Positions 25,652-34,373 of a DNA stretch of 64,000 nucleotides are shown one piece after another. Within the stretch, counting starts at the first letter, position 1. Every line of letters starts with the position of its first letter. Source of the stretch: Pseudoalteromonas flavipulchra NCIMB 2033 = ATCC BAA-314 (GTDB lineage: Bacteria; Pseudomonadota; Gammaproteobacteria; Enterobacterales; Alteromonadaceae); assembly GCA_000814665.1 (NCBI GenBank), contig JWIH01000018.1:310001-374000 (forward strand), given 5' to 3'. The position numbers and the translations under genes were made by a program. Under the pieces are notes generated by a model. The model saw nothing but the letters and a program-made list of their open reading frames with translations. It was not told where the DNA came from and did not search any database.

Positions 25652-28113
25652 GCAGTATAAATAGTCTTACATGGCTAAAAGATGATGAAAAAATAACTGA
25701 AGTAATAAGGAAGCTATCATTAGGTATTAAGCTAGAAAGTGATGAATCCGTACTCTGTTTAGCCGTAGCTATTTTTTTCATAAAAACATATCAAGTTGAC
25801 AAAAGAAGAAGTGCATATTTGGAGTTTGGCTATGCACTTATATTAAGTTACAGCCTTCTAATGGATGACTTGGAACCTCTTTATGATCTTGCTACAAATC
25901 TTGGGTTTTATCCAATATCAAAAGTGATATTGAGAAATAATACTGATGATAGTAGAAGCTTTAGTCACTATTTTCTTGAGAAGAGAATAGAAAAGTACTC
26001 TTACAAAGATATAACAGAAACGCTAGAACAGAAAAAAAATAGAGCAGAGTTATTGAGTACACCTTCTATTGATTGCTGCTATGTGGCACCTACATCTTTT
26101 GGTAAAAGCTCTTTAATGATAGATCTTATCAACAGTGTTGACTCAAAAAAAGTTGCAATAATAGTCCCTACCAAGTCTCTCTTAACACAAACATATCGGC
26201 TAATAAATGAAAATTTTAAAAAGGAGAAAGTGATTTTTCATGATGAAATGTATAATGGAGAGTCTAGTTTTATAGCTGTTTTTACGCAAGAGCGAGCATT
26301 AAGGCTAATGAAAAGTGAAGTGGGTTTAGCGTTTGATGTCTTATTGATTGATGAAGCGCATAACCTTTTTGAATCTTCTACAAGAAGTATATTACTCAGT
26401 AGACTAATAAGAAGAAATCGAAAGCGGTTGCCATTATCTCGAATTTTTTATTTTTCACCTTTGATTGATGATTTTAATAATTTGAGATATGAGGAGCAGC
26501 AAAATATTGATGGGAAGAAAATAAGTTTTAATATAAAAGAAGCAAAAATATTTGAACACAAGTTGGACGGGTTGAATTATGTTTACAATAGATTCTTAGA
26601 TCAGCAGTTTAAAGTTGGTGAAAATATAAGTTTTATAAGTTATATTATAGATAATGAGAAGAATAATAACTTTTTATATCTTAGGGCACCGAGGAAAGTT
26701 GAGAGTTTTGCCGGTATATTGGCAAGTAATCTTAGTTACAATGATGAAGGTGTCTTGGTTGAGCTTGCAAGTGTTATTTCTAAAAATGTCCATGAAGATT
26801 TTTACTGCGTTGATTTAGTTAAGAGAGGGGTTTTATATATTCATGGTAAACTTCCCGATCTGATAAAAGAGTATTTGGAGTATAAATTTAGAGAGATCTC
26901 TGAGTTAAAGTACTTAGTTGCTAACTCAGTTATCCTTGAAGGGGTTAACTTACCAATAGATAATTTATATATACTTAACACATATGATCTTGATGCAAAA
27001 GGATTGACTAACCTAGTTGGGAGAGTTAATAGATTGAATGAAGTTTTTAATAACGATATATCAAGCTTAAAAAAACTTGAGCCTACAATTCACTTTGTTA
27101 ACACTGAAGAATTCAATAGAAAAAAGAGCAATATGCTCAATAGTATTAGAAAGTTAAAGTCGACTATTTTCAAAGATAAAGTGAAAAATCCAACACTTCT
27201 TAATTTTGATATCTCTGCATTTGATGAAGAAATAAAAAATATTACAGATGAACATGAGCGTACAAAAGCAATAGATAAAAGAAACTCTATCGTTTCAATC
27301 CAAGAGCGAGAAAGCTTTTTGATATCTGAACCTGAAAATGAAAATGACCGACTTAAAGCATCATTTCTAGAAGCTGGTCTCCATTTTTCATATTTTGATC
27401 CTGACACAATCTTAGAGAAGATTCACAATAAGATGGTGGTTAGCAGGCAAAATGTAGAATGGATGAAGTTAGATCCGATTGAGAAAGTTTTCTCGATCTT
27501 TATTGATGGGTTTGACGGATTTTTGAATGATAAAGTTTTCTCCAGATTGAAAAATATACAGGCTAGGAACTACTATCGTATCTTTGTTAAGAACATACAT
27601 GCTTTAAATTTGAAAGACCATATAAACCTAACGGTTAGGTATTTTTACTCAAATGCAAAAGAAACAAGGAACAATATATTTTATATCGGTGATTCTTATG
27701 GTGAGGTTAACAAAGATGGGGAGGTTTATGGAGCAAAGAAGTATATTGATCTATCGACTAAATCTCACAAAGAGCTGGTAAATCTTGCATTAGTTAAACT
27801 AAAAATGGAAAGTGATTTTGTTTCTTATACTTTAAATGAATATGTTTCACTTTTAAAAGAGTTTGAAGTTATATCTGAAGATGACTATAATATTTTTGTT
27901 TATGGTACATCTAAGAAAAGAAATACAGATTTGACAAAGCTGGGATTGAGTGGCGCATTGATAAAAAAATTGGATTCAGACAATCAAATTGAAAACATTA
28001 ATGTTGATAAATACGGCCATGTATCGGCAAATCAACTTTTCCTTAGCTACTTAAATAAGCAGGATGACTTAATTAAGTTTGAAATAATGAAGTACCTACC
28101 TGTATCGCTATAA
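25648..28113 (+). CDS. HamB-like superfamily-2 helicase of an anti-phage system
   Basis: 821 residues from a GTG inside the end of the nuclease gene. Helicase motifs are clear: motif I APTSFGKS (147-154), Ia IVPTKSL (172-178), II DEAH (235-238), a motif V-like EGVNLP (431-436) and VI LVGRVNR (456-462). The spacing resembles Ski2/HamB-like helicases. The C-terminal ~330 residues are not recognised and probably regulate the nuclease. It is coupled to the upstream PD-(D/E)XK gene by a GTGA overlap. The pair is most simply a Hachiman/AbpAB-like defence module carried by the element. Confidence 0.72.
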   Translation: MSSINSLTWLKDDEKITEVIRKLSLGIKLESDESVLCLAVAIFFIKTYQVDKRRSAYLEFGYALILSYSLLMDDLEPLYDLATNLGFYPISKVILRNNTDDSRSFSHYFLEKRIEKYSYKDITETLEQKKNRAELLSTPSIDCCYVAPTSFGKSSLMIDLINSVDSKKVAIIVPTKSLLTQTYRLINENFKKEKVIFHDEMYNGESSFIAVFTQERALRLMKSEVGLAFDVLLIDEAHNLFESSTRSILLSRLIRRNRKRLPLSRIFYFSPLIDDFNNLRYEEQQNIDGKKISFNIKEAKIFEHKLDGLNYVYNRFLDQQFKVGENISFISYIIDNEKNNNFLYLRAPRKVESFAGILASNLSYNDEGVLVELASVISKNVHEDFYCVDLVKRGVLYIHGKLPDLIKEYLEYKFREISELKYLVANSVILEGVNLPIDNLYILNTYDLDAKGLTNLVGRVNRLNEVFNNDISSLKKLEPTIHFVNTEEFNRKKSNMLNSIRKLKSTIFKDKVKNPTLLNFDISAFDEEIKNITDEHERTKAIDKRNSIVSIQERESFLISEPENENDRLKASFLEAGLHFSYFDPDTILEKIHNKMVVSRQNVEWMKLDPIEKVFSIFIDGFDGFLNDKVFSRLKNIQARNYYRIFVKNIHALNLKDHINLTVRYFYSNAKETRNNIFYIGDSYGEVNKDGEVYGAKKYIDLSTKSHKELVNLALVKLKMESDFVSYTLNEYVSLLKEFEVISEDDYNIFVYGTSKKRNTDLTKLGLSGALIKKLDSDNQIENINVDKYGHVSANQLFLSYLNKQDDLIKFEIMKYLPVSL

Positions 28114-28174
28114 ATTTTAGGCTCCCTGTTGAGGCTGAATAGACGGGTTTAAAAATAAGTTTATCCTTTTCGTA

Positions 28175-28819
28175 TTATTTTCTTAAGTTGCCTTCAACAC
28201 TAAGTAACTCAAAATTAGCTTTTGAATTATGATATTTTTGCCAACTATCCATAATTACATGGTTGGCAAGCTTTCCCCGTTGGTCACTATCATTACTGTC
28301 AGGGTCAATTAACTCAACAGAGTCATAAGAAAGGCCGTGTTCTTTAAGGAAATTTGAAAGTATACAGTCAAATGAAGGAGGTTTATAAGAAACGTGGCTA
28401 TTATAAAATGTCAAATTAATTCCTAGTTTTGGACAAGTGGCTCCATTAGAAATCGCTTTGTTCTTAAATGCTATAACAGTGTCTTTGACGGCTCTACGGA
28501 AAGCGTAAGAAACCACCATTTTCTTCGTATGAGGCTTTACACAATGCCTCCAGCTAATTGATACTTTGGTATTATCTTTTCGAATAATGAATAAGCATTT
28601 GTTTTTATGAAAGTCTAAGCCAACTTCAATATCTCTAATACCACATCCAACTTTTTCGTCATATTCACTATGTAACGTAAACAACGATTCAAAAAACACT
28701 TTGTCTTCTAGAGTCATTATTACTCCTGAGCTGTATGAACTAATACGGCGACGAGCTTCTTCTTCACATGCTTTTTTAGTACTAAATCTAAATGGGCCAA
28801 ATGAAATTGGTTTAGCCAT
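28175..28819 (-). CDS. DUF3223 (DCL-like) domain protein
   Basis: 214 residues from ATG 28817-28819, preferred over the upstream ATG at 28843 because AAGGAA is correctly placed and MAKPISFGPF is the natural opening. The DUF3223/DCL core is visible: FESLFTLHSEYDEKVGCGI, then FHKNKCLFIIRKDNTKVSIS and WRHCV. DCL-family domains occur in plant organelle rRNA-processing proteins and in phage and island proteins; the bacterial function is unknown. The C-terminal part is not recognised. It is convergent with the helicase gene (62-bp gap) and 84 bases downstream of the HEPN-like gene. Confidence 0.65.
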   Translation of the reverse strand: MAKPISFGPFRFSTKKACEEEARRRISSYSSGVIMTLEDKVFFESLFTLHSEYDEKVGCGIRDIEVGLDFHKNKCLFIIRKDNTKVSISWRHCVKPHTKKMVVSYAFRRAVKDTVIAFKNKAISNGATCPKLGINLTFYNSHVSYKPPSFDCILSNFLKEHGLSYDSVELIDPDSNDSDQRGKLANHVIMDSWQKYHNSKANFELLSVEGNLRK

Positions 28820-28903
28820 AGTTATTTCCTTCAAAGCTGACATTTGAGTAACTAGAACTCAAAAGAACAAGAGCTTCATACATAGGGTTCACCTGTCAAA
28901 TGT

Positions 28904-29557
28904 TTATCTCGTTAGTTTTAGGTATCTGTAATATAGCTCAGGTTCCTTAGATTCCAAAACAACCTCCAATGTGCCTTTTTCTAGACAGTTTGCTGCTTCT
29001 TCAGCGACGCTCTCAGCTAAGTCTATGATTAAACTAGGGTTAATGAAAGTTGTCATACTTGCTTTGAATTTACTAATATCACCACTCCAAGGAACACTTG
29101 GCTCCTGAACCATACACTCTAGAGAGTTGTCATATTGAAAATAATAGCTTGGCTTTTTAGGAAACTGAGCTTTAGCCATTAAACTTGCGTTATGAAGATA
29201 GGAATTTCTTAAGGCATATAGAGCTTCAACATCAGAATGGCCTTCCATTAGACCAGAGAAGTAATGCAATGACTTCTTGATACAGCTGGCTTTGTCGTTA
29301 GTAAACTTTGGTTTTTCCGTATTAATGTAACAAAACCCTATCTGTTCAATAACGGAAAATGCTCCAGCAACAGGTAAAAAATTTTTCGATCTATCACGAT
29401 ATCTTACGCTACTTATTTCCTGCAAAATAACCGGAAGAATAGACTCTAAATTTCCATCTTTTAACCTTATTCCATGCTGATTACATAAATGAGCGTATGC
29501 TAGCTCAAGAAGTGACAGTTCTTCTAGTTTTCGATTCTTCCAGTTTGATATATCCAA
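28904..29557 (-). CDS. HEPN-like protein, candidate RNase
   Basis: 217 residues, mostly helical. The segment EALYALRNSYLHNASLM has the HEPN R-N-x3-H motif (Arg117, His122), the RNase active site of many Abi, Cas and toxin HEPN proteins. The flanking sequence predicts long helices, as in the HEPN fold. No partner nucleotidyltransferase is adjacent, but the DUF3223 gene follows at 84 bases on the same strand and the defence helicase is nearby. Assignment rests on the motif and helical context only; it could instead be a non-catalytic HEPN. Confidence 0.5.
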   Translation of the reverse strand: MDISNWKNRKLEELSLLELAYAHLCNQHGIRLKDGNLESILPVILQEISSVRYRDRSKNFLPVAGAFSVIEQIGFCYINTEKPKFTNDKASCIKKSLHYFSGLMEGHSDVEALYALRNSYLHNASLMAKAQFPKKPSYYFQYDNSLECMVQEPSVPWSGDISKFKASMTTFINPSLIIDLAESVAEEAANCLEKGTLEVVLESKEPELYYRYLKLTR

Positions 29558-29648
29558 AGTTACTCCAATAATGAATAAGTTAGTAGATTATTATTGAGCA
29601 CTCATAAGGTAGCATATTTTGTAAAGTACTACCTCCACGGTCGGATTT

Positions 29649-30848
29649 TTAAAGTTGTTTTATTGCTATCTCTAAATTTGTTGTTATTTTTTCAAGCGCT
29701 TCTCTTCGCTCATCCAAATAATCATACCTGTCATAGATTCCCTCAACGCCTTTTAGCTTATGATTTAAGCATCGCTCAGCGATATGCCCAGCTACACCAT
29801 TGCTTGCAAGTAGGCTTCGACAGGTGCGGCACAGGTCGTGAACGGTAAAGTGGGGCACGGGCATTTTGTCTTCACGAAATAGCTTTTGAATGGCGGCATT
29901 GAGTGTGTCGGGGCTGATATGTCCAAAGCGCTTGCTGGCTCTGCGATTTGGAAATACATAGTCAGAGCCAAAAGCACGTATTTGCAACTCTTTGAGCCAT
30001 TCAATGACGATGGGGCTTAATGGAACGGTGATGCCTCGGCCTGTTTTGCTGCGCTCCTGTGGTATATGCCAAAGTGCTTCTTTAAGATCAAATTCAGCCC
30101 ATTTTGCAGCGATTAGCTCACCCTTTCTCACACCTAAACAAAGTAGCAGCGAAAAGGCTAAATAGTTGTCGCGGGTAAATTGGTCAGAATTTTCCCGCAG
30201 GCATTGATACACTTTCTCTAGTTCTTCAAGTGATAGGGCGCGGCTACGGCTTTGCTCGACACCGCCCGCATCTGACACGTTAAATGCTTCAGCTGGGTTT
30301 GAGGTGCGTAAATCTAGCTTAATTGCGTGTCTGAATAGCTGCTTGCAGTACATGAGCGCGTCATTTGCAATGCTTGGGCGGTCACTTTGCGCAATGCGTT
30401 GTATCGCGCCGCGAATATCTCTAGGGTTTACTTTTTCGATTGCTAACCCACCAAAATAAGGGGCAAGATCTTTGGTATAAATACGTCTAGGGATATTTGG
30501 GTGCTTTAAGCGTTTTTCGCATTCTTGCAGCCAGTCTTCGGCAAGATCATTGACGGTTTTTAAGGTTTCGTTATCGAGGCGCTTTCGTTCTTCTAAAGGG
30601 TCAACACCATCATTATTAAGATCGACTTTAATTTGTGCGGCTTTGAGTTTGGCATCAACTAAAGAAATGTCTGGGTATTTACCTAAAGTCATTTCTTTGC
30701 GTTTACCGTGGCTCATATAACGAACAATGAAAAAAGCACTCCCTTCAGCACTGACGCGAAAGTATAGGCCATTCCCTACTGCATATTTTCCAACAGCTTG
30801 ATTTTTAATAAGACTTTTGATTTTTTGAACTGTGATTTTTACTGTCAT
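29649..30848 (-). CDS. int: P4-type tyrosine integrase
   Basis: 399 residues: an N-terminal arm-binding domain (about 1-90, GKYAVGNGLYFRVSAEGSAF), a core-binding domain (about 95-190) and the catalytic domain with Arg241 (GVRKGEL), His337-x3-Arg341 (HDLCRT), His363 and Tyr372 (GIYDRYDYLDERR). A Cys sits where most relatives have Arg in HDLRRT, with the catalytic Arg retained. It integrates and excises the element at the yicC 3' end. It lies 196 bases from yicC on the same strand; the gap contains the arm-type repeats and presumably its promoter. Confidence 0.93.
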   Translation of the reverse strand: MTVKITVQKIKSLIKNQAVGKYAVGNGLYFRVSAEGSAFFIVRYMSHGKRKEMTLGKYPDISLVDAKLKAAQIKVDLNNDGVDPLEERKRLDNETLKTVNDLAEDWLQECEKRLKHPNIPRRIYTKDLAPYFGGLAIEKVNPRDIRGAIQRIAQSDRPSIANDALMYCKQLFRHAIKLDLRTSNPAEAFNVSDAGGVEQSRSRALSLEELEKVYQCLRENSDQFTRDNYLAFSLLLCLGVRKGELIAAKWAEFDLKEALWHIPQERSKTGRGITVPLSPIVIEWLKELQIRAFGSDYVFPNRRASKRFGHISPDTLNAAIQKLFREDKMPVPHFTVHDLCRTCRSLLASNGVAGHIAERCLNHKLKGVEGIYDRYDYLDERREALEKITTNLEIAIKQL

Positions 30849-30870
30849 TTCAACCTCTTATGTGAGAAAT

Positions 30871-30945
30871 GGTGACAGATTCCTATAATTTTAGGACGAT
30901 TTTCAGATTTTGAAAAATCTGTCACCATTCCTGTCACCACTTTTG
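30871..30945. promoter_or_regulatory. Integrase promoter region with arm-type and inverted repeats
   Basis: GGTGACAGAT at 30871-30880 is the exact inverse of ATCTGTCACC at 30917-30926, and a second TGTCACCA follows at 30932-30939. The pair at 30919-30945 matches the left-end pair at 9239-9264 in sequence, spacing and orientation. The site lies directly upstream of int, so integrase or the AlpA-like factor may regulate int here as well as assemble the recombination complex (inference). Confidence 0.5.
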
Positions 30946-31044
30946 CTTAACAAAGAGCAATTCGGGGCAACAGGTTGAAACACGTAAAACTTATAACTCT
31001 AAGATTTTAAAGGCTATTTTAACACTCAGAAACAGCCTGAAACA

Positions 31045-31067
31045 TTACTCAATATTCTGAATTTGCT
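31045..31067 (-). other. attR: right attachment site forming the present yicC 3' end
   Basis: Core ATATTCTGAATTTGCT at 31052-31067, identical to attL. The bases beyond it on the element side restore the codons ATT GAG TAA, so insertion leaves YicC with an intact C-terminus (Q-I-Q-N-I-E). Confidence 0.85.
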
Positions 31068-31905
31068 CGCGCATTTGCTCAATTAACACTTTAAGTTCAA
31101 CGGCGGCGTTGGTGATCTCGCTGTTGATTGACTTTGAGGCTAGGGTGTTAGATTCGCGGTTGAATTCTTGCATCATAAAGTCTAAACGACGGCCGCAAGC
31201 GCCTCCTTTTTTGAGGATTTTGTGGGTTTCTTTGACGTGTGACTTGAGGCGGTCGAGCTCTTCTGCAACATCTTGCTTTTGCGCAAGGTAAATTAGCTCT
31301 TGCTCTAGGCGGCCTTCGTCAATGTCGGTTTTTAGTTCTTCTAACTTTTGTGAAAGTTTTTCACGTTGCCACTTAGTGACTTCAGGCATGTAGCCTTCAA
31401 CGATGGCAACTTGCTCTAGAATGCCGTCAAGACGAGTGGTGAGCATGGTTTCTAGGTTTTCACCTTCACTTGCTCGTGCAGCTTTAAAGTCTTCAACTAG
31501 CTCATCAAAGCCACCTAACAGTTCGCTGTTTACGGTGTCTAAATCGACTTCTTCGGCTTCCATTACACCTGGCCAGCGCAGAATGTCTACTGGATTGATA
31601 TCACCGCCGCTTTGTGATTGTAGCCACTTTGCGCTTTCAACAAGTTGCTTTGCAAGCGATTCGTTGACGGTTAGTTGGCCAACGTGCGCAGGATTTGCGG
31701 TGAACTTTAGGAATACTTCAACTTTGCCGCGTTGTAAGTGTTTACGCAGGCGTTCACGTATTACTGGCTCTAAGCCTCTAAATTGTTCTGGTGCGCGGAT
31801 AAAGGTTTCGAGGTAGCGTTGATTAACTGAACGAATTTCCCAAACCCCAGTGCCCCAGTCACCTTTCACTTCTTTGCGGGCGTAGGCGGTCATACTATGG
31901 ATCAT
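31045..31905 (-). CDS. yicC: YicC family endoribonuclease-type protein
   Basis: 286 residues, full length. The opening MIHSMTAYARKEVKGDWGTG and the C-terminal DUF1732 region (GACGRRLDFMMQEFNRESNT and LASKSINSEI) are diagnostic. YicC proteins are conserved RNA-decay factors with endoribonuclease activity reported in several bacteria. It is divergent from rph, the usual gammaproteobacterial arrangement. The last codons are now supplied by the inserted element. Confidence 0.92.
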   Translation of the reverse strand: MIHSMTAYARKEVKGDWGTGVWEIRSVNQRYLETFIRAPEQFRGLEPVIRERLRKHLQRGKVEVFLKFTANPAHVGQLTVNESLAKQLVESAKWLQSQSGGDINPVDILRWPGVMEAEEVDLDTVNSELLGGFDELVEDFKAARASEGENLETMLTTRLDGILEQVAIVEGYMPEVTKWQREKLSQKLEELKTDIDEGRLEQELIYLAQKQDVAEELDRLKSHVKETHKILKKGGACGRRLDFMMQEFNRESNTLASKSINSEITNAAVELKVLIEQMREQIQNIE

Positions 31906-32058
31906 ATAAAGTCCCTAAATTAGCTTGGTTTAACCGGAGCATTATAGCCGAATTTCCACACAGCCCTAAAGTGAATTTTATTTTTAGTCGGATCGCGTGG
32001 CATAGTCTCTATGATCCCTTTATAATGTACGGCAAATTTTGATGATGGGGGAACGTGG

Positions 32059-32772
32059 ATGCGTCCAAGCGAAAGAACTGCAAATCAGATCAGGCCAGTT
32101 ACATTTACTCGTAACTATACAATGCACGCTGAAGGCTCAGTAATGGTAGAGTTTGGTAACACCAAAGTGTTATGTACGGCTTCTGTAGAAGCGGGTGTAC
32201 CACGCTTTATGAAAGGTCAAGGCAAGGGTTGGATCACCGCAGAATACGGTATGCTTCCGCGCTCTACACATACGCGTAACAACCGTGAAGCGGCACGTGG
32301 CAAACAAGGCGGCCGTACCATGGAAATTCAGCGCTTAATCGCGCGCGCATTACGTGCCGCAGTTGATTTAAAAGCGTTAGGTGAGAACACCATTACTATC
32401 GACTGTGATGTTATTCAAGCGGACGGTGGTACCCGTACGGCATCAATTAGCGGTGCTTGTGTGGCATTGGTAGATGCACTAACGCACATGCGTGCCAAAG
32501 GCATGATCAATGTAAACCCGTTAAAATTTATGATAGCGGCAATCTCGGTTGGGGTTTATAAAGGTCAGCCAATTACCGATCTTGAGTATCTTGAGGATTC
32601 AGAAGCTGAGACAGACATGAACGTGATCATGACTGAAACTGGCAAACTGATTGAAGTACAAGGGACAGCTGAAGGCGAACCGTTCTCGTTCGACGAGCTA
32701 GATGAGTTACTTGGTCTTGCGAAACATTCAATTCGTGAAATCATTGATCTACAAAAGCAAGCGTTAGCGTAA
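32059..32772 (+). CDS. rph: Ribonuclease PH
   Basis: 237 residues, normal length. The characteristic opening [20 protein letters not shown] and [20 protein letters not shown] and the phosphate-site region [18 protein letters not shown] are present. RNase PH is a phosphorolytic 3'-5' exonuclease trimming tRNA and other RNA 3' ends. The 3' part is intact, so no polar frameshift like that in E. coli K-12 is seen. pyrE follows after 21 bases, the conserved rph-pyrE operon. Confidence 0.96.
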   Translation: MRPSERTANQIRPVTFTRNYTMHAEGSVMVEFGNTKVLCTASVEAGVPRFMKGQGKGWITAEYGMLPRSTHTRNNREAARGKQGGRTMEIQRLIARALRAAVDLKALGENTITIDCDVIQADGGTRTASISGACVALVDALTHMRAKGMINVNPLKFMIAAISVGVYKGQPITDLEYLEDSEAETDMNVIMTETGKLIEVQGTAEGEPFSFDELDELLGLAKHSIREIIDLQKQALA

Positions 32773-32793
32773 TCAACATTCAGTAGGAAAGAC

Positions 32794-33438
32794 ATGAAAC
32801 CGTATCAAAAAGAGTTTATTGAATTTGCCTTAGAAAAGCAGGTGCTTAAGTTTGGCGAGTTTACGTTAAAGTCTGGCCGTACTAGCCCTTATTTTTTCAA
32901 TGCAGGCTTGTTTAACACAGGTCGTGATCTGGCCCGTTTAGGTCGTTTCTATGCTTCGGCATTGGAAGATGCTGGCATTGAGTTTGATGTATTGTTTGGC
33001 CCAGCGTACAAAGGTATTCCTATTGCGACAACGACAGCCGTTGCACTTGCCGATCATCACAATAAAGATGTGCCTTACTGCTTTAATCGTAAAGAAAAGA
33101 AAGAGCACGGTGAAGGCGGTAACTTAGTAGGTTCGGCGCTTGAAGGCCGTATTATGCTTGTTGATGATGTGATCACCGCGGGTACTGCTATTCGTGAGTC
33201 GATGGAAATTATCGCTGCTAATGGTGCTGATCTTGCTGGCGTATTAATCGCATTAGATCGCCAAGAAAAAGGCAAAGCTGAGCTTTCTGCTATTCAGGAA
33301 GTTGAGCGCGACTTTAATACTCAAGTGGTGTCTATCGTGAAATTGGCTGATCTGATCACTTACCTTGAGCAACAAGGTGGTATGGATGCGCACTTGGATG
33401 CAGTTAAAGCATACCGTGATAGCTACGGTGTAGCGTAA
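32794..33438 (+). CDS. pyrE: Orotate phosphoribosyltransferase
   Basis: 214 residues. The PRPP-binding motif [17 protein letters not shown] and the loop [11 protein letters not shown] are present. PyrE makes orotidine 5'-monophosphate from orotate and PRPP in pyrimidine synthesis; the enzyme is a cytoplasmic dimer. Second gene of the rph-pyrE operon, with a ribosome-binding site (AGGAAAG) in the short spacer. A stem-loop follows the stop. Confidence 0.97.
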   Translation: MKPYQKEFIEFALEKQVLKFGEFTLKSGRTSPYFFNAGLFNTGRDLARLGRFYASALEDAGIEFDVLFGPAYKGIPIATTTAVALADHHNKDVPYCFNRKEKKEHGEGGNLVGSALEGRIMLVDDVITAGTAIRESMEIIAANGADLAGVLIALDRQEKGKAELSAIQEVERDFNTQVVSIVKLADLITYLEQQGGMDAHLDAVKAYRDSYGVA

Positions 33439-33456
33439 GCCCTACGATTTTCTGCA

Positions 33457-33490
33457 GATGGCTAGTACCATGCTAGCCATCAATTTACTT
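33457..33490 (+). terminator. Stem-loop after pyrE
   Basis: Perfect 9-bp stem GATGGCTAG / CTAGCCATC with a 7-base loop, followed by a moderately T-rich tract. Positioned 19 bases after the pyrE stop. Confidence 0.6.
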
Positions 33491-33530
33491 CTCTTTTATC
33501 TCAGTTTTATTGTGTGTCTTTACACAGCTC

Positions 33531-34244
33531 TTAATTCAAACTCACTATTGGTATATGGCGTAGCGCCCAATTAGCAAGTTCAACTCGGTTGCGCGAATTG
33601 GTTTTTTTAAATGCGCTGTAGATATGCGTTTTAACTGTGTGACTACTTATGTTTAGTCTATCAGCGATATCTTCGTTTTTAGCACCAGCAGCAATAAGCT
33701 TGATCACAGACTTTTCTCTGCCGGTAAGCATATTTAACTCTTCATTACTTAAGATAATGTCGCTGTTAGGTAATGCTTGTGGCATCGCAGCAATCAGTTC
33801 GCTAAATGCCTCTGAGATGGCGCTGCGACAAAACCAAAGCTCGCCTTTGAGCACACTGCTTAATCCTTGAAATAACGTCTCTGGTGGAGCATTGTGATAG
33901 AGTATGCCTTTCACATTGCCAAGTAGCGCCGTTTTTTCATTAACGTTGTCTTCATTGGCATTAAAGAGTAGTACTTTGTGTTTAGCCGCCAATAGCTTTA
34001 CTTCAGCACTGATAAGTTCATTGCAATCTCGGTGTTCTGTATCCACCAAAAATAACGCGATTTGTTCACGCAGCGCAGGCTCTGGTAGTCGAGTATCAAC
34101 TTTGACTGTATGTCCTAGCGTCTCAAGTACTTTGATTAGCACAGTATAATTGGTGGAGCTGGTATTGGCTCGAGCATGAGTCAGAATAAAAAATGCTCGA
34201 TCTTGCCATGCTAGCGAGTTGTTGGAATATTCCTTTGCAAACAT
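33531..34244 (-). CDS. LuxR-type regulator, CsgD-like
   Basis: 237 residues. The C-terminal ~60 residues are a LuxR helix-turn-helix (LTGREKSVIKLIAAGAKNED, then HTVKTHIYSAFKKTNSRNR). The N-terminal domain has the receiver-like, degenerate character of CsgD/VpsT proteins (NVKGILYHNAPPETLFQGLS, then LKGELWFCR), without a clear phospho-acceptor pocket. Such regulators control matrix or curli-type genes. It lies between pyrE and the M23 peptidase and is on the same strand as the latter (129 bp apart), but no direct link is shown. Confidence 0.8.
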   Translation of the reverse strand: MFAKEYSNNSLAWQDRAFFILTHARANTSSTNYTVLIKVLETLGHTVKVDTRLPEPALREQIALFLVDTEHRDCNELISAEVKLLAAKHKVLLFNANEDNVNEKTALLGNVKGILYHNAPPETLFQGLSSVLKGELWFCRSAISEAFSELIAAMPQALPNSDIILSNEELNMLTGREKSVIKLIAAGAKNEDIADRLNISSHTVKTHIYSAFKKTNSRNRVELANWALRHIPIVSLN

Positions 34245-34373
34245 AGAAGTATTAAATCCTTTTTTATTCCAGATTAAATTTAATATACATTTGTTTTACA
34301 AAAAATTTAAGTTATTTATTAGGCTCAAACTAAAAAGCTGAGCCTAATACCTGCTTGTGTAAGCTAAGGTTGT

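Larger units (their letters stand above)
9152..31067. mobile_element. Integrative and mobilizable element in the 3' end of yicC (about 21.9 kb)
   Basis: Bounded by 16-bp direct repeats whose starts are exactly 21,900 bases apart. It has an AlpA-like gene at the left end and a P4-type tyrosine integrase next to yicC at the right end. It carries its own relaxase, MobC and coupling protein but no mating-pair formation genes, so it should be mobilizable rather than self-transmissible. A rep-iteron module and a decayed parA point to an ancestral plasmid. Cargo comprises a toxin-antitoxin pair, a phospholipid cassette, a HamAB-like defence pair and HEPN/DUF3223 genes. The 3' end of yicC is a known integration site of mobilizable genomic islands in Vibrio (MGI family). 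This element uses the same site but has its own mobilisation genes. Confidence 0.87.

Noticed and set aside
9152..31067. Prophage
   Set aside because: No capsid, portal, terminase or tail gene is present; the backbone is relaxase, coupling protein, rep and integrase.
9152..31067. Self-transmissible conjugative element (ICE)
   Set aside because: There are no VirB/Tra mating-pair genes within the boundaries, only mobilisation and coupling genes.
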